This document shows positions 52,991-60,156 of a stretch of 60,156 nt of DNA, one piece after another. A program made the position numbers and the translations under genes. Source of the DNA: Actinomycetota bacterium (GTDB taxonomy: Bacteria; Actinomycetota; Actinomycetes; Actinomycetales; Kineosporiaceae); NCBI GenBank assembly GCA_030837345.1, contig JAUPKQ010000067.1:1-60156 (forward strand). Reading direction: 5' to 3'. Under the pieces are notes generated by a model, which was given only the letters and a program-made list of their open reading frames with translations, was not told the origin of the DNA and did not search any database. Within the stretch, counting starts at the first letter, position 1, and every line of letters begins with the position of its first letter.

Positions 52991-54100
52991 TCAGGACCGG
53001 CGCGGACGTGCCCCCCAGCACGCCTGGCTGCCGTCCTGGCGGACGGCGCAGGTCCAGCCCTGACCGACCGTCACCGCCGCCCAGGTCGCCTCGCGCCCGA
53101 GCTGGACGGGTGTGGCCCGCCCCGCGCCGCCGCCGTCCCCCAGTTGGCCGTTCTTCCCGGCACCCCAGCACCACAGGGTGTGGTCGGCCCGGACGGCGCA
53201 CGCGTGGATGTCGAGATCGACCGCGAGCCAGCGGTACGGGGACTGGACCGGCACCGGACGGCCACGGAGACTGTTCGTGCCGTCCCCCAGCTGGCCGTGG
53301 GTGTTGTCCCCCCAGCACCAGAGCCGGCCGTCCCCGTTCAGCCCGCAGGTCGCCGAGCCACCGACCGCCACGGCCACCCAGGTGCCCGGGACCGAGTCCA
53401 CCCGGACCGGGGCCGGGACGGCCGTGGTCGACCCGATCCCCAGCTGCCCCCGGGCGTTGCCGCCCGCGCACCAGAGACTCCCGTCGCCCCGGATCTCGCA
53501 CCGATGCCCTCCGGCGGCGGCCGGAGCCGAGCCCGACGCGACCACGGACGCCGGGGGCCGGCCCGGGGCGGGGGCGGCGGCGAGGCCGGTCCCGGTGGGA
53601 TCCGTCGGGAACGGAGGCTCGGGAGTGACCGTGCGGGCCTCGCTCGTCGTCCAGCCCGACGCTTCGGCAGCGGGTTCGGGGGACCGCGCGTTCCGGACCA
53701 CGACGACGCAGACGGCGACGGCGACGGCCAGGGCGAGGAGCGCCAGGACGCGGCGGGCCGGCCAGGGTCCCCGCTCCAGCGTCGGGACCACGTCGACGGG
53801 GTCGGCGTCCGGCTCGACGAAGATGGTCTCCGGACCGTTGCCCTCGGTGCGCAGATGGTCGGCGAGGAGCTCGTCGTAGCTGTCCCGGTAGCGGGTGAGG
53901 ACCTCGAACGCGCAGTTGACGAGCTGCGCCCGGTCCGCCGACCCTCCGCGGTCGGGATGGGATCTCGCCATCTCCCGGCGGTAGGCGGCGGCGATCTCCT
54001 CGTCCCGGGCCGTCGCGCCGACCCCGAGGACGGCGTACGCGTCGCGCCCGTCGAGATCGGCGATGCGCCTCGGGAGATCCTGCGCATCGTGGCCCGTCAT
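52991..54100 (-). CDS. Membrane protein fusing a J-domain to RCC1 repeats
   Basis: A 369-residue protein. Residues about 19-75 form a J-domain (DAYAVLGVGATARDEEIAAAY) with the HPD signature at 48-50. One hydrophobic helix at 117-135 follows. After a Pro/Ala/Thr linker, residues 195-365 hold four RCC1-type repeats (RGDGSLWCAGGNARGQLG and similar), each with a cysteine pair C-x9-C at 201/211, 252/262, 301/311 and 351/361. The predicted topology puts the J-domain in the cytoplasm, to meet DnaK, and the cysteine-paired propeller outside. Seven repeats make a full propeller, so this one is partial or dimeric. It diverges from ktrA. Confidence 0.8.
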   Translation of the reverse strand: MTGHDAQDLPRRIADLDGRDAYAVLGVGATARDEEIAAAYRREMARSHPDRGGSADRAQLVNCAFEVLTRYRDSYDELLADHLRTEGNGPETIFVEPDADPVDVVPTLERGPWPARRVLALLALAVAVAVCVVVVRNARSPEPAAEASGWTTSEARTVTPEPPFPTDPTGTGLAAAPAPGRPPASVVASGSAPAAAGGHRCEIRGDGSLWCAGGNARGQLGIGSTTAVPAPVRVDSVPGTWVAVAVGGSATCGLNGDGRLWCWGDNTHGQLGDGTNSLRGRPVPVQSPYRWLAVDLDIHACAVRADHTLWCWGAGKNGQLGDGGGAGRATPVQLGREATWAAVTVGQGWTCAVRQDGSQACWGARPRRS

Positions 54101-54223
54101 CGCCGCCCCCGCCGTCCACCCCGTCGCTGATCGCCGTAGGGATGTTAACGGTCCCAGGCCGACACGCACGGCATCTGGGCCCGGCGAGCCGATCGCCACG
54201 TCGGTGCGAGAGGATCGCTCCCC

Positions 54224-54892
54224 ATGGGAGGACGAAGCCCGGACACCGACAACGTACTCATCTGCGGGCTGGGGCGGTTCGGTGCCTCGACCGCGCTCAC
54301 GCTGACCAAGATGGGCCGGTCGGTTCTGGCGGTCGACAGGGATCCGCATCTGGTCCAGCAGTGGGCGGGCCGGCTCACCCGGGTCGTCGAGGCCGACACG
54401 ACGGACGCCGAGGTGCTTGAGGAGCTCGGCTGCTCGGAGTTCCCCGTCGCCGTCGTCTCGATCGGCACCTCGGTCGAGTCCAGCGTGCTGACAGCCGCGG
54501 CCCTCGTCGACCTGGGGATCGGGCAGATCTGGGCGAAGGCGCTGACGATCCCCCACGGCAAGATCCTGGAACGGATCGGCGTCGGTCACGTGATCTACCC
54601 GGAGGCGGACGCCGGACGGCGGGTCGCGCACCTCGTCGGCGGGCGCCTGATGGACTACATCGAGTTCGACGACGGGTTCGCCATCGTCAAGATGCGTCCC
54701 CCGCTGGAGACCCAGGGCTTCACGCTCGCCGAGTCCCACGTTCGCAAGAAGTACGGGGTGACGATCGTCGGCGTGAAATCCCCTTACCAGGACTTCACCT
54801 ACGCCCAACCGGACACGCGGGTGTCCCAGCACGACATCCTCATCGTCAGCGGCCGGACAGAGCTGCTGGAGAGGTTCGCGGCGCGCCCCTGA
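54224..54892 (+). CDS. ktrA: Potassium uptake regulatory subunit (TrkA/KtrA)
   Basis: A 222-residue cytoplasmic RCK protein that gates the KtrB channel according to bound nucleotide. The Rossmann loop is LICGLGRFGASTALTL with the ribose-binding Asp in AVDRD. A C-terminal RCK_C domain (FDDGFAIVKMRPP...HDILIVSGRTELLERF) follows. It is 47 bp upstream of ktrB and clearly paired with it. The pair lies between conserved housekeeping genes and seems to be an insertion relative to the mycobacterial order. Confidence 0.9.
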   Translation: MGGRSPDTDNVLICGLGRFGASTALTLTKMGRSVLAVDRDPHLVQQWAGRLTRVVEADTTDAEVLEELGCSEFPVAVVSIGTSVESSVLTAAALVDLGIGQIWAKALTIPHGKILERIGVGHVIYPEADAGRRVAHLVGGRLMDYIEFDDGFAIVKMRPPLETQGFTLAESHVRKKYGVTIVGVKSPYQDFTYAQPDTRVSQHDILIVSGRTELLERFAARP

Positions 54893-54939
54893 CCCCCCGT
54901 GACGACCTGATCATCGTCCACCTGCCATCATCCGACAGC

Positions 54940-56358
54940 GTGCCCACCACACCGCAGCCACCTCGCCGCCCCGGGATGACGGGTGCCGCCCTCAACGCGA
55001 TGCACCCACTCGGCCAGGCCGCCCGGGAGCGAGGGACGTTCTGGCTGCATCCGGCCCGGCTCGTCGCTCTCGGTCTCGGGATCCTGATCACGGTGGGGAC
55101 GGGTCTGCTGATGCTTCCCGTCGCGACGGCCGGTCCGGGAGGCGCCTCGTTCCGGACCGCCCTGTTCACGTCGGCCTCCGCCTCGTGCGTCACCGGGCTC
55201 GTCGTCGTGGACACGGGCACCTACTGGTCCGGCTTCGGGCAGGTGGTGATCCTCTCTCTGATGCAGATCGGCGGCCTGGGCGTGATGGCGTCCGCCTCGC
55301 TGCTCGCCGTCCTGATCGCCGGGCGGATGGGCCTGCGCAGCCGTCTGGTCGCCGAGTACGAGACGGGCCTGGTCGGGTCGGGAACCGTGCGCCGGGTGCT
55401 CGGCGGCACGGTGGCGGTCGCCGTCGTCGTGGAGGTCGCCGTCCTCGCCGTCCTCGCGGGCAGGCTGTGGCTCACCGAGGGGTACGGCGCCGGGCGGGCG
55501 CTGTGGTTCGGGACGTTCCACGCCGTCTCGGCCTTCAACAGCGGGGGTTTCTCGCTCTGGCCGGACAACCTGAGGTCCTTCGCCGACGACCCGTGGATCA
55601 CGGTCCCGATCATGATGGCCTTCGTCCTCGGCGCACTGGGGTTCGTCGTCGTCTACGAGATCGTCCGGGTACGGCCGGTCCGGGCGTGGTCGATCCACAC
55701 GAAACTCACCCTGGCCGTCACGGCGTTCCTCTCCACCGCCGGCCCTCTCCTGATCATGGCGAACGAGTGGAACCGGACGGCGACACTCGGGCGCCTCGGT
55801 GTCGCGCACCGCGCGCTCGGCGGGATGTTCGCGGGCCTGACACCTCGTTCGGCGGGTTTCAGCACCTTCGACTACAGCCAGGCCGACCCCGCGACGCTGC
55901 TCTTCACCGACATCCTGATGTTCATCGGCGGAGGCAGCGGGAGCACCGCCGGAGGGATCAAGGCGAGTACCTTCGCCGTCCTCACCATGGCCGTCGTCGC
56001 CGAGGCCCGGGGCAGCAGGGACGTCGACGTCCTCGGACGGCGCGTCTCGCCGACCACGGTGCGGCAGTCGATCGCCGTCGTCTTCGTCATGTCGGGGGCG
56101 CTTCTGGCGTCGACCCTGGCGCTGCTGCGGATCAGCGAACTGCCCCTCGACGACGTCCTGTTCGAGGTGACCTCGGCGCTCGGGACGGTCGGCCTCACCA
56201 CGGGCATCACGCCTCACCTGCCCGTGGCCGGCCAGTACCTCCTCGTGCTCTTGATGTTCGTCGGCAGGATCGGGCCGGTGGCCCTCGTGACGGCCCTCGC
56301 CCTGCGGGTCGAGTACCGCTCCTACCGCAACCCCGAGGGACGGCCGATGATCGGCTAA
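54940..56358 (+). CDS. ktrB: Potassium uptake channel subunit (TrkH/KtrB)
   Basis: A 472-residue membrane protein with four M1-P-M2 repeats. The pore loops are recognisable: TSASASCVTGLVVVDT, FHAVSAFNSGGFSLW, GLTPRSAGFSTFDY and EVTSALGTVGLTTGIT, each with the filter glycine. The GTG at 54940 gives a 30-residue cytoplasmic leader. With KtrA it should import K+ driven by the sodium or proton gradient. Its stop overlaps the proC stop on the other strand by 4 bp. Confidence 0.92.
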   Translation: MPTTPQPPRRPGMTGAALNAMHPLGQAARERGTFWLHPARLVALGLGILITVGTGLLMLPVATAGPGGASFRTALFTSASASCVTGLVVVDTGTYWSGFGQVVILSLMQIGGLGVMASASLLAVLIAGRMGLRSRLVAEYETGLVGSGTVRRVLGGTVAVAVVVEVAVLAVLAGRLWLTEGYGAGRALWFGTFHAVSAFNSGGFSLWPDNLRSFADDPWITVPIMMAFVLGALGFVVVYEIVRVRPVRAWSIHTKLTLAVTAFLSTAGPLLIMANEWNRTATLGRLGVAHRALGGMFAGLTPRSAGFSTFDYSQADPATLLFTDILMFIGGGSGSTAGGIKASTFAVLTMAVVAEARGSRDVDVLGRRVSPTTVRQSIAVVFVMSGALLASTLALLRISELPLDDVLFEVTSALGTVGLTTGITPHLPVAGQYLLVLLMFVGRIGPVALVTALALRVEYRSYRNPEGRPMIG

Positions 56359-57179
56359 GTAGTCGGGGACAACTCCTGGGAACGGTCCCTCGCGGCCTCG
56401 ATCGCGGTGACGAACGCGGCCCGCACCCCGTGGTCGTCGAGCTGCCGGAGAGCGGCCACCGTCGTGCCCCCCGGGCTGCTGACCTGTTCACGAAGCAGCG
56501 TCGGGTGGGTGCCGGTCTCCTTGAGCATCCTGGCGGCCCCGAGGAGCGTCTGGACGGCGAGTTCGGTCGCCGTCGCCCGCGGGAGCCCGAGCAGCACCCC
56601 CGCCTCGATCATCGCCTCGGCGACGTAGAACACGTAGGCCGGACCGGATCCGCTGACCGCCGTCACCGCGTCCTGCTGGTACTCGGGAACCCGGAGGACC
56701 GCGCCCATCGCCGCGAGCATCGCCTCGGCGCGTCCGGTGTGTTCGGGGAGGCAGCAGGCGCCGGGGGAGATCGCGGTCATCCCCTCCCCGACCAGGGCGG
56801 GCGTGTTGGGCATCGCGCGGACGACGGCGACACCCCCGGCGAGCCGCTGCTCGACGAACGCCGTGGGGATGCCCGCCGCGATGCTGACGACGAGCGTCCC
56901 GGGCGTGACGGCGTCCCGGATCTCCGCGAGCACCCCCTCGACGTCCTGAGGCTTCACCACGAGCACGACGGTGTCGGCGAGGGACGCCGCCTCCGCGTTG
57001 CCGAGCACCCTCACCCCGTGGCGCGCGGCGATCTCGGCGGCGCGGTCCGGACGGCGCTCGGCGACCACCACGTCGTCCGGGCGGCGACCCGCCCGGAGCA
57101 GCCCGGAGAGCAGGGTCTCACCCATCACCCCCGCGCCGAGAATGGCTACGGTCCCAGATGCTGCGCCGTCCGTCGTCAC
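56355..57179 (-). CDS. proC: Pyrroline-5-carboxylate reductase
   Basis: A 274-residue enzyme for the last step of proline synthesis. The NAD(P) loop is VAILGAGVMGETLLSGLL, followed by VVLVVKPQDV, VRAMPNTPALVGEGMTA, the substrate region AVSGSGPAYVFYVAEAM and LREQVSSPGGTTVAALRQL. I choose the GTG at 57179, directly before the conserved strand. A longer frame upstream is made of an 18-bp tandem repeat and is unlikely to be coding. In M. tuberculosis proC lies next to the small ribosomal gene and galE2. Confidence 0.93.
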   Translation of the reverse strand: MTTDGAASGTVAILGAGVMGETLLSGLLRAGRRPDDVVVAERRPDRAAEIAARHGVRVLGNAEAASLADTVVLVVKPQDVEGVLAEIRDAVTPGTLVVSIAAGIPTAFVEQRLAGGVAVVRAMPNTPALVGEGMTAISPGACCLPEHTGRAEAMLAAMGAVLRVPEYQQDAVTAVSGSGPAYVFYVAEAMIEAGVLLGLPRATATELAVQTLLGAARMLKETGTHPTLLREQVSSPGGTTVAALRQLDDHGVRAAFVTAIEAARDRSQELSPTT

Positions 57180-57194
57180 CGATCGGTCCTCCGT

Positions 57195-57248
57195 CGTCGT
57201 GTGCGTACTGCCCGTCGTGTGCGTACTGCCCGTCGTGCGGGTTCTGCC
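57195..57248. repeat. 18-bp tandem repeat upstream of proC (3 units)
   Basis: Two perfect units of CGTCGTGTGCGTACTGCC (57195-57212, 57213-57230) and a degenerate third (57231-57248), in the 95-bp gap between the ABC permease and proC. It may alter the proC leader. Confidence 0.85.
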
Positions 57249-57274
57249 GGGCAGCCGATCAGACCGTACGACAC

Positions 57275-58009
57275 TCAGGGAGTGCGCCGCCGGAGGGTCG
57301 CCGCGCCCGCACCGATCAGGGCGACGACGAACACGAGCACGATGACCATGTCCCACCCGACGTCGCCGGCGGCGTTCGGGTCGGCGGTGATCGAGGTCAT
57401 CGCGTCCACCGCGTACGACAGAGGCAGGACGTCCGACGTCCATCGCAGGACGTCGGGGAGCGCGTCCCTCGGCATCAGCAGGCCGCACAGCAGGAACTGC
57501 GGGAGCACGAACGCGGGCAGGAACTGCACAGCCTGGAACTCGGTGGCGGCGAACGCCGAGAGGAACAGTCCGAGCGCGGTCCCGAGCAGGCAGTCGACCA
57601 CGGCGACGACGACGAGGAGCCAGGCCTCCCCGGCGACGTCGAGCCCGAGGACGTAGATCGCGAACGTCGCCGCGACAAGCGCCTGCACCGTCGCGACCAG
57701 GCCGAAGGCGAGCGCGTACCCGCCGACGAAGTCCGCCTTCGCGAGGGGGAGGGCGAGGAGGCGTTCCAGGGTGCCGGACTTGCGTTCACGCAGGGTGGCG
57801 ATGCTCGTGATCAGGAACATCACCAGGAAGGGGAAGACCCCGAGCAGGGGCGCGCCGATGCGGTCGAACAGCGGTGTGCCTTCGTAGACCCACGCCAGCA
57901 GGCCCATGAGCACGCAGGGGACGACCAGCAGAAGGGCCAGTGTCCGGGGGTCGTGCCGGAGCTGGCGCAGGACACGAGCGGCGGTGGCGACGGTCAGCCG
58001 GGGACTCAT
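57275..58009 (-). CDS. ABC-2 type exporter permease
   Basis: A 244-residue permease with six hydrophobic segments. The order is typical of daunorubicin/DrrB-like ABC-2 permeases: an N-terminal helix (TLALLLVVPCVLMGLLAWVYEG), a second at LGVFPFLVMFLITSIATLRERKSGTLERLLALPL, and the GLFLSAFAATEFQAVQFLPAFVLPQFLLCGLLMP region near the end. It overlaps the ATPase stop by 4 nt, so the two form one exporter. Substrate is unknown; drugs or lipids are usual for the family. Confidence 0.88.
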   Translation of the reverse strand: MSPRLTVATAARVLRQLRHDPRTLALLLVVPCVLMGLLAWVYEGTPLFDRIGAPLLGVFPFLVMFLITSIATLRERKSGTLERLLALPLAKADFVGGYALAFGLVATVQALVAATFAIYVLGLDVAGEAWLLVVVAVVDCLLGTALGLFLSAFAATEFQAVQFLPAFVLPQFLLCGLLMPRDALPDVLRWTSDVLPLSYAVDAMTSITADPNAAGDVGWDMVIVLVFVVALIGAGAATLRRRTP

Positions 58010-58827
58010 GCCCGGACCTCCTCGGCGGTCGCGGTGGGACCTGCGGGACCGGTGGGACCTGCGGGACCGGTGGTGGCGTCGGCGTTCTCGGCGCGGTCGA
58101 CCAGTTCGAGGAAGGCCTCCTCGACGGTGGGCCTGCCGGTGGCGTCGAGCACGCCGTCCAGGGTGTCGTCGGCGAGCATCAGCCCGGCCCGCATCAGCAG
58201 GAGCCGGTCGCAGCGGACCGCCTCGTCCATCACGTGGCTCGACACGAGGAGGGTGACGCCCTCGCCGGCGAGACGCCGGAAGATGCCCCAGAGGTCGCGG
58301 CGGAGCACGGGGTCGAGACCGACGGTCGGTTCGTCGAGGACGAGGAGTTCGGGCGTGCCCACCAGGGCCGCGGCGAGGGAGACCCGGGACAGCTGCCCGC
58401 CGGAGAGGTTGCCGACACGGACATCGGAGTGGTCACCGAGGGCGACCGCCTCGACGACGCGGTCGACCTCGGCGGTCAGGCCCGCCCGGTGGACGCCGAC
58501 GACCTGGGCGAAGTACCGGAGGTTCTCGCGCACGGTCAGGTCGGCGTAGACGCTGGGGTCCTGGGTGACGTACCCGAGGCGCCGCCGCAGGCCGGCGGAG
58601 CCCGCGGGCTCCCCCAGGACCTCGACGAGGCCGCCCGCCACCTTCTGCACCCCGACGACGGCGCGCATCAGGGTGGTCTTGCCGCAGCCGCTCGGGCCGA
58701 GCAGGCCGACCACCTGGCCGCGGGGGACGTCGAGGGTCAGGCCGGGGAGCACGGTGCGCCCGCCACGGACGACGCGCAGACCCTCGATACGGATCGCCGG
58801 GGCGTCACCCGACGAGTTTTTCATCAT
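58006..58827 (-). CDS. ABC exporter ATPase
   Basis: A 273-residue nucleotide-binding subunit. Walker A is GPSGCGKTT, the Q-loop YVTQDPS, the signature LSGGQLSRVSLA, Walker B LLVLDEP and the H-loop VSSHVMDEA. The last 20 residues contain TGPAGP repeats from an 18-bp duplication. The ATG at 58827 lies exactly 6 nt after a good -10 box and inside a palindrome, so the mRNA is probably leaderless and repressed by the TetR protein encoded upstream. It pairs with the permease. Confidence 0.9.
   Translation of the reverse strand: MMKNSSGDAPAIRIEGLRVVRGGRTVLPGLTLDVPRGQVVGLLGPSGCGKTTLMRAVVGVQKVAGGLVEVLGEPAGSAGLRRRLGYVTQDPSVYADLTVRENLRYFAQVVGVHRAGLTAEVDRVVEAVALGDHSDVRVGNLSGGQLSRVSLAAALVGTPELLVLDEPTVGLDPVLRRDLWGIFRRLAGEGVTLLVSSHVMDEAVRCDRLLLMRAGLMLADDTLDGVLDATGRPTVEEAFLELVDRAENADATTGPAGPTGPAGPTATAEEVRA
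58033..58068. repeat. 18-bp tandem duplication at the ABC ATPase 3' end
   Basis: Two identical in-frame units of GGTGGGACCTGCGGGACC at 58033-58050 and 58051-58068, encoding GPAGPT on the minus strand. Confidence 0.85.
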
Positions 58828-58837
58828 GTGATGAAAA
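58818..58837. promoter_or_regulatory. TetR-type operator over the ABC exporter promoter and start codon
   Basis: TTTTCATCA-TG-TGATGAAAA, perfect 9-bp arms with a 2-bp centre, covers the end of the -10 box, the predicted transcription start and the first codons of the ATPase gene. It is A/T-rich in a very GC-rich setting. The TetR gene lies 117 bp upstream on the same strand and is its likely binder. Confidence 0.65.
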
Positions 58838-58862
58838 TACGCGGCATGGGGTGAGACCACAA
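58834..58862 (-). promoter_or_regulatory. Promoter of the ABC exporter genes
   Basis: On the minus strand, TTGTGG (58862-58857), a 17-bp spacer, TATTTT (58839-58834), then 6 nt and the ATG. This is the best -35/-10 pair in the window and predicts a leaderless mRNA. Confidence 0.6.
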
Positions 58863-58954
58863 GCACGACACGAGATGCGGCACCCGGATACGCCCGGATG
58901 TCCCCGAACATCCCCGGGCGTCCCCGGGCGTCCCCCGGGGGGAGAGAGAGGACG

Positions 58955-59557
58955 TCAGTCCCCGGTGAGATACCGCTGGAGGGTCGGCCCGACGAAGGAG
59001 ATGATCTCCTCGGGGTCGGCCGAGGCGACCGGCTCGATCCGGGCGACATAACGGATCATGATCAGGCCGATGACCTGGGACGCCGCGAGGGCGGCCCGCA
59101 GCTCGGGATCGTCCGGGCCGAGGGCCGCGGCGATCCGCTCGAAGACCTCCTGGACGAGGAACTCTTTGATCATTCGGATACCGGTCTCGCTGGACAGGAC
59201 CGACGAGACGATCGCGACGATCCTCACCCGGCCCCCCGGGGTGTCCCACACGGCGAAGAACCCCCGCAGCAGGCGTTCCCCGATGCCCTCCAGCCCGCCG
59301 GCGAGGGCGGCCTCGACGATGTCCCCCGGCCGGACGGGCAGCTCCATCGCCGCCGCGAAGACGTCGTCCTTGCCGGTGAAGTAGTGGTGCACCAGCCGCG
59401 CGTCCACCCCGGCGGCCCGGGCGATGCCCCGCAGCGTCGCCCCCGCGTACCCGTGCCGGGCGAACTCCTCACGGGCCGCGACCAGGATGGCGGACCGCAG
59501 GTCCTCCCCCGCGGGACGCCGTCCCCGCCGCCGGGAGGGCCCGGCGGGTTCGCTCAC
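58955..59557 (-). CDS. TetR-family repressor
   Basis: A 200-residue regulator. The N-terminal helix-turn-helix ([40 protein letters not shown]) is textbook TetR. The C-terminal half resembles the actinobacterial TetR_C domain with [24 protein letters not shown]-like helices and has no listed ligand. The GTG start overlaps the isomerase stop as GTGA. The palindrome at 58818-58837 is its probable target, so it should repress the ABC exporter downstream and lift on binding the exported compound. Confidence 0.9.
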   Translation of the reverse strand: MSEPAGPSRRRGRRPAGEDLRSAILVAAREEFARHGYAGATLRGIARAAGVDARLVHHYFTGKDDVFAAAMELPVRPGDIVEAALAGGLEGIGERLLRGFFAVWDTPGGRVRIVAIVSSVLSSETGIRMIKEFLVQEVFERIAAALGPDDPELRAALAASQVIGLIMIRYVARIEPVASADPEEIISFVGPTLQRYLTGD

Positions 59558-60156
59558 CGCCGTCCCGCGGCGCCCTCGTGCGCCGCCTCGAGGTGTTTGC
59601 GGGCGAAGGTGAGCGACTCGGCGAGGTCCGCCTCACGTTCGGCCCGGCCACGGGCACGACGGGTGTTCACCTCGACGACGACCGTCCCGCTCCAGTGCCG
59701 GGAGGCCAGCAGTCCGAGGACCTTGTCACAAGGCTGCGACCCCCGGCCGGGGACGAGGTGCTCGTCCTTGCCGGAGCCCGTGCCATCCGCGAGATGCAGG
59801 TGGGCGAGGCGGTCGCCGAGAAGATGCGCCTGGTCGAGCGCCGACGTCCCCGAGGTCGCACAGTGCGACAGGTCGAGCGTCACATGCCGGTACGGCTGGG
59901 GGACCGGGTCCCACCCGGGCAGGTAGGCCTCGATCTCCCGCTGACGGGCCCGCCACGGGTACATGTTCTCGATCGCGAGGACGACACCGTGGTGGTCGCC
60001 GATCCGGTCGACGCCCTCGGCGAAGCCCGCCGCGTACTGGCGTTGCCAGCGGAACGGAGGGTGCGCGACGACGGTCCGGGCCTGAAGCCGCGCCGCGAGC
60101 TCACAAGCCCGCTCGATCTTGGGCCACGGCAGCGGGCCCCAGACGCGCTGGGTGAC
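59554..60156 (-). CDS. Sugar phosphate isomerase/epimerase family protein (partial)
   Basis: Partial: the start lies beyond the right edge, and 200 residues are seen. The TIM-barrel pattern of the xylose isomerase-like AP endonuclease 2 group is visible: [33 protein letters not shown], the metal-site strand [36 protein letters not shown] and [12 protein letters not shown]. Metal-binding Glu, Asp and His are present. The positional counterpart is M. tuberculosis Rv0498, from memory. Substrate unknown. Its stop overlaps the TetR start. Confidence 0.82.
   Translation of the reverse strand, partial: VTQRVWGPLPWPKIERACELAARLQARTVVAHPPFRWQRQYAAGFAEGVDRIGDHHGVVLAIENMYPWRARQREIEAYLPGWDPVPQPYRHVTLDLSHCATSGTSALDQAHLLGDRLAHLHLADGTGSGKDEHLVPGRGSQPCDKVLGLLASRHWSGTVVVEVNTRRARGRAEREADLAESLTFARKHLEAAHEGAAGRR

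Noticed and set aside
57180-57488. A longer proC start upstream
   Set aside because: The extension would be encoded by the 18-bp tandem repeat and by antisense of the ABC permease. The conserved protein begins right after the GTG at 57179.
1-60156. tRNA, rRNA, insertion sequences, integrases or phage genes
   Set aside because: None was recognised on either strand. The only mobile-like sequences are the two 98-bp repeats.

Overview
The window is a 60 kb piece of a high-GC actinomycete chromosome. The evidence is uniformly GC-rich coding sequence, heavy use of GTG starts, ATGA/GTGA stop-start overlaps, an unfused 14-gene nuo operon, Rex next to hemACDB, a bS22-type 32-residue basic protein, and a gene order that follows the Mycobacterium tuberculosis Rv0498-Rv0562 region as I remember it (sugar isomerase, proC, bS22, galE2-like, plsC-like, serB1-like, hemA/C/D/B, hemL, phosphatase, menA, menE, menB, menD, ubiE, polyprenyl synthase). 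I cannot name the genus. I saw no tRNA, rRNA, CRISPR array, transposase or phage gene.

Layout, left to right. (1) 1-1964: the start of a second, divergent complex I-like set (nuoA2, nuoB2, nuoC2) running off the left edge. (2) 2208-5386: accessory genes (zinc dehydrogenase, methyltransferase, RarD-type permease). (3) 5678-23766, minus strand: ubiE/menG, nuoA-N and a polyprenyl diphosphate synthase. This joins the NADH:menaquinone oxidoreductase to two late steps of menaquinone synthesis. (4) 23949-36485: menF, menD, menB, menE and menA, interrupted by accessory genes. menC and menH are not in the window. (5) 25340-27962: a decayed kaiC, a shortened kaiB, a whole kaiB and a PAS-PP2C-HATPase signalling protein, inserted between menF and menD. 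(6) 30823-34237: a small SpoIIAA-like protein, a DUF2326 gene remnant, a secreted carbohydrate-binding-like protein and an unrecognised protein. (7) 37037-45432, minus strand: rex-hemA-hemC-hemD-hemB-marR-hemL-phosphatase. It is preceded by a near-consensus Rex operator, so tetrapyrrole synthesis is probably tied to NADH/NAD+ balance. (8) 45947-48742: HAD hydrolase, XRE regulator and a divergent unknown gene. (9) 48834-60156: plsC-like, SDR, bS22, a membrane protein, acuC, a J-domain/RCC1 membrane fusion, ktrA-ktrB, proC, an ABC-2 exporter with its TetR repressor, and a truncated sugar phosphate isomerase.

The most notable items are these. The first is the relic Kai cassette with an apparently intact output protein. 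The second is a 98-bp structured repeat present twice, both times between convergent genes, with a compensatory base-pair change in its stem. The third is a recurrent arrangement in which a TANNNT -10 element sits 6-7 nt before the start codon of at least a dozen operon-leading genes, which predicts leaderless mRNAs. This includes a symmetric menD/menB divergent promoter and an ABC exporter promoter covered by a palindrome. The fourth is a J-domain/transmembrane/RCC1 protein. All functional calls come from reading motifs by eye; no database search was possible.
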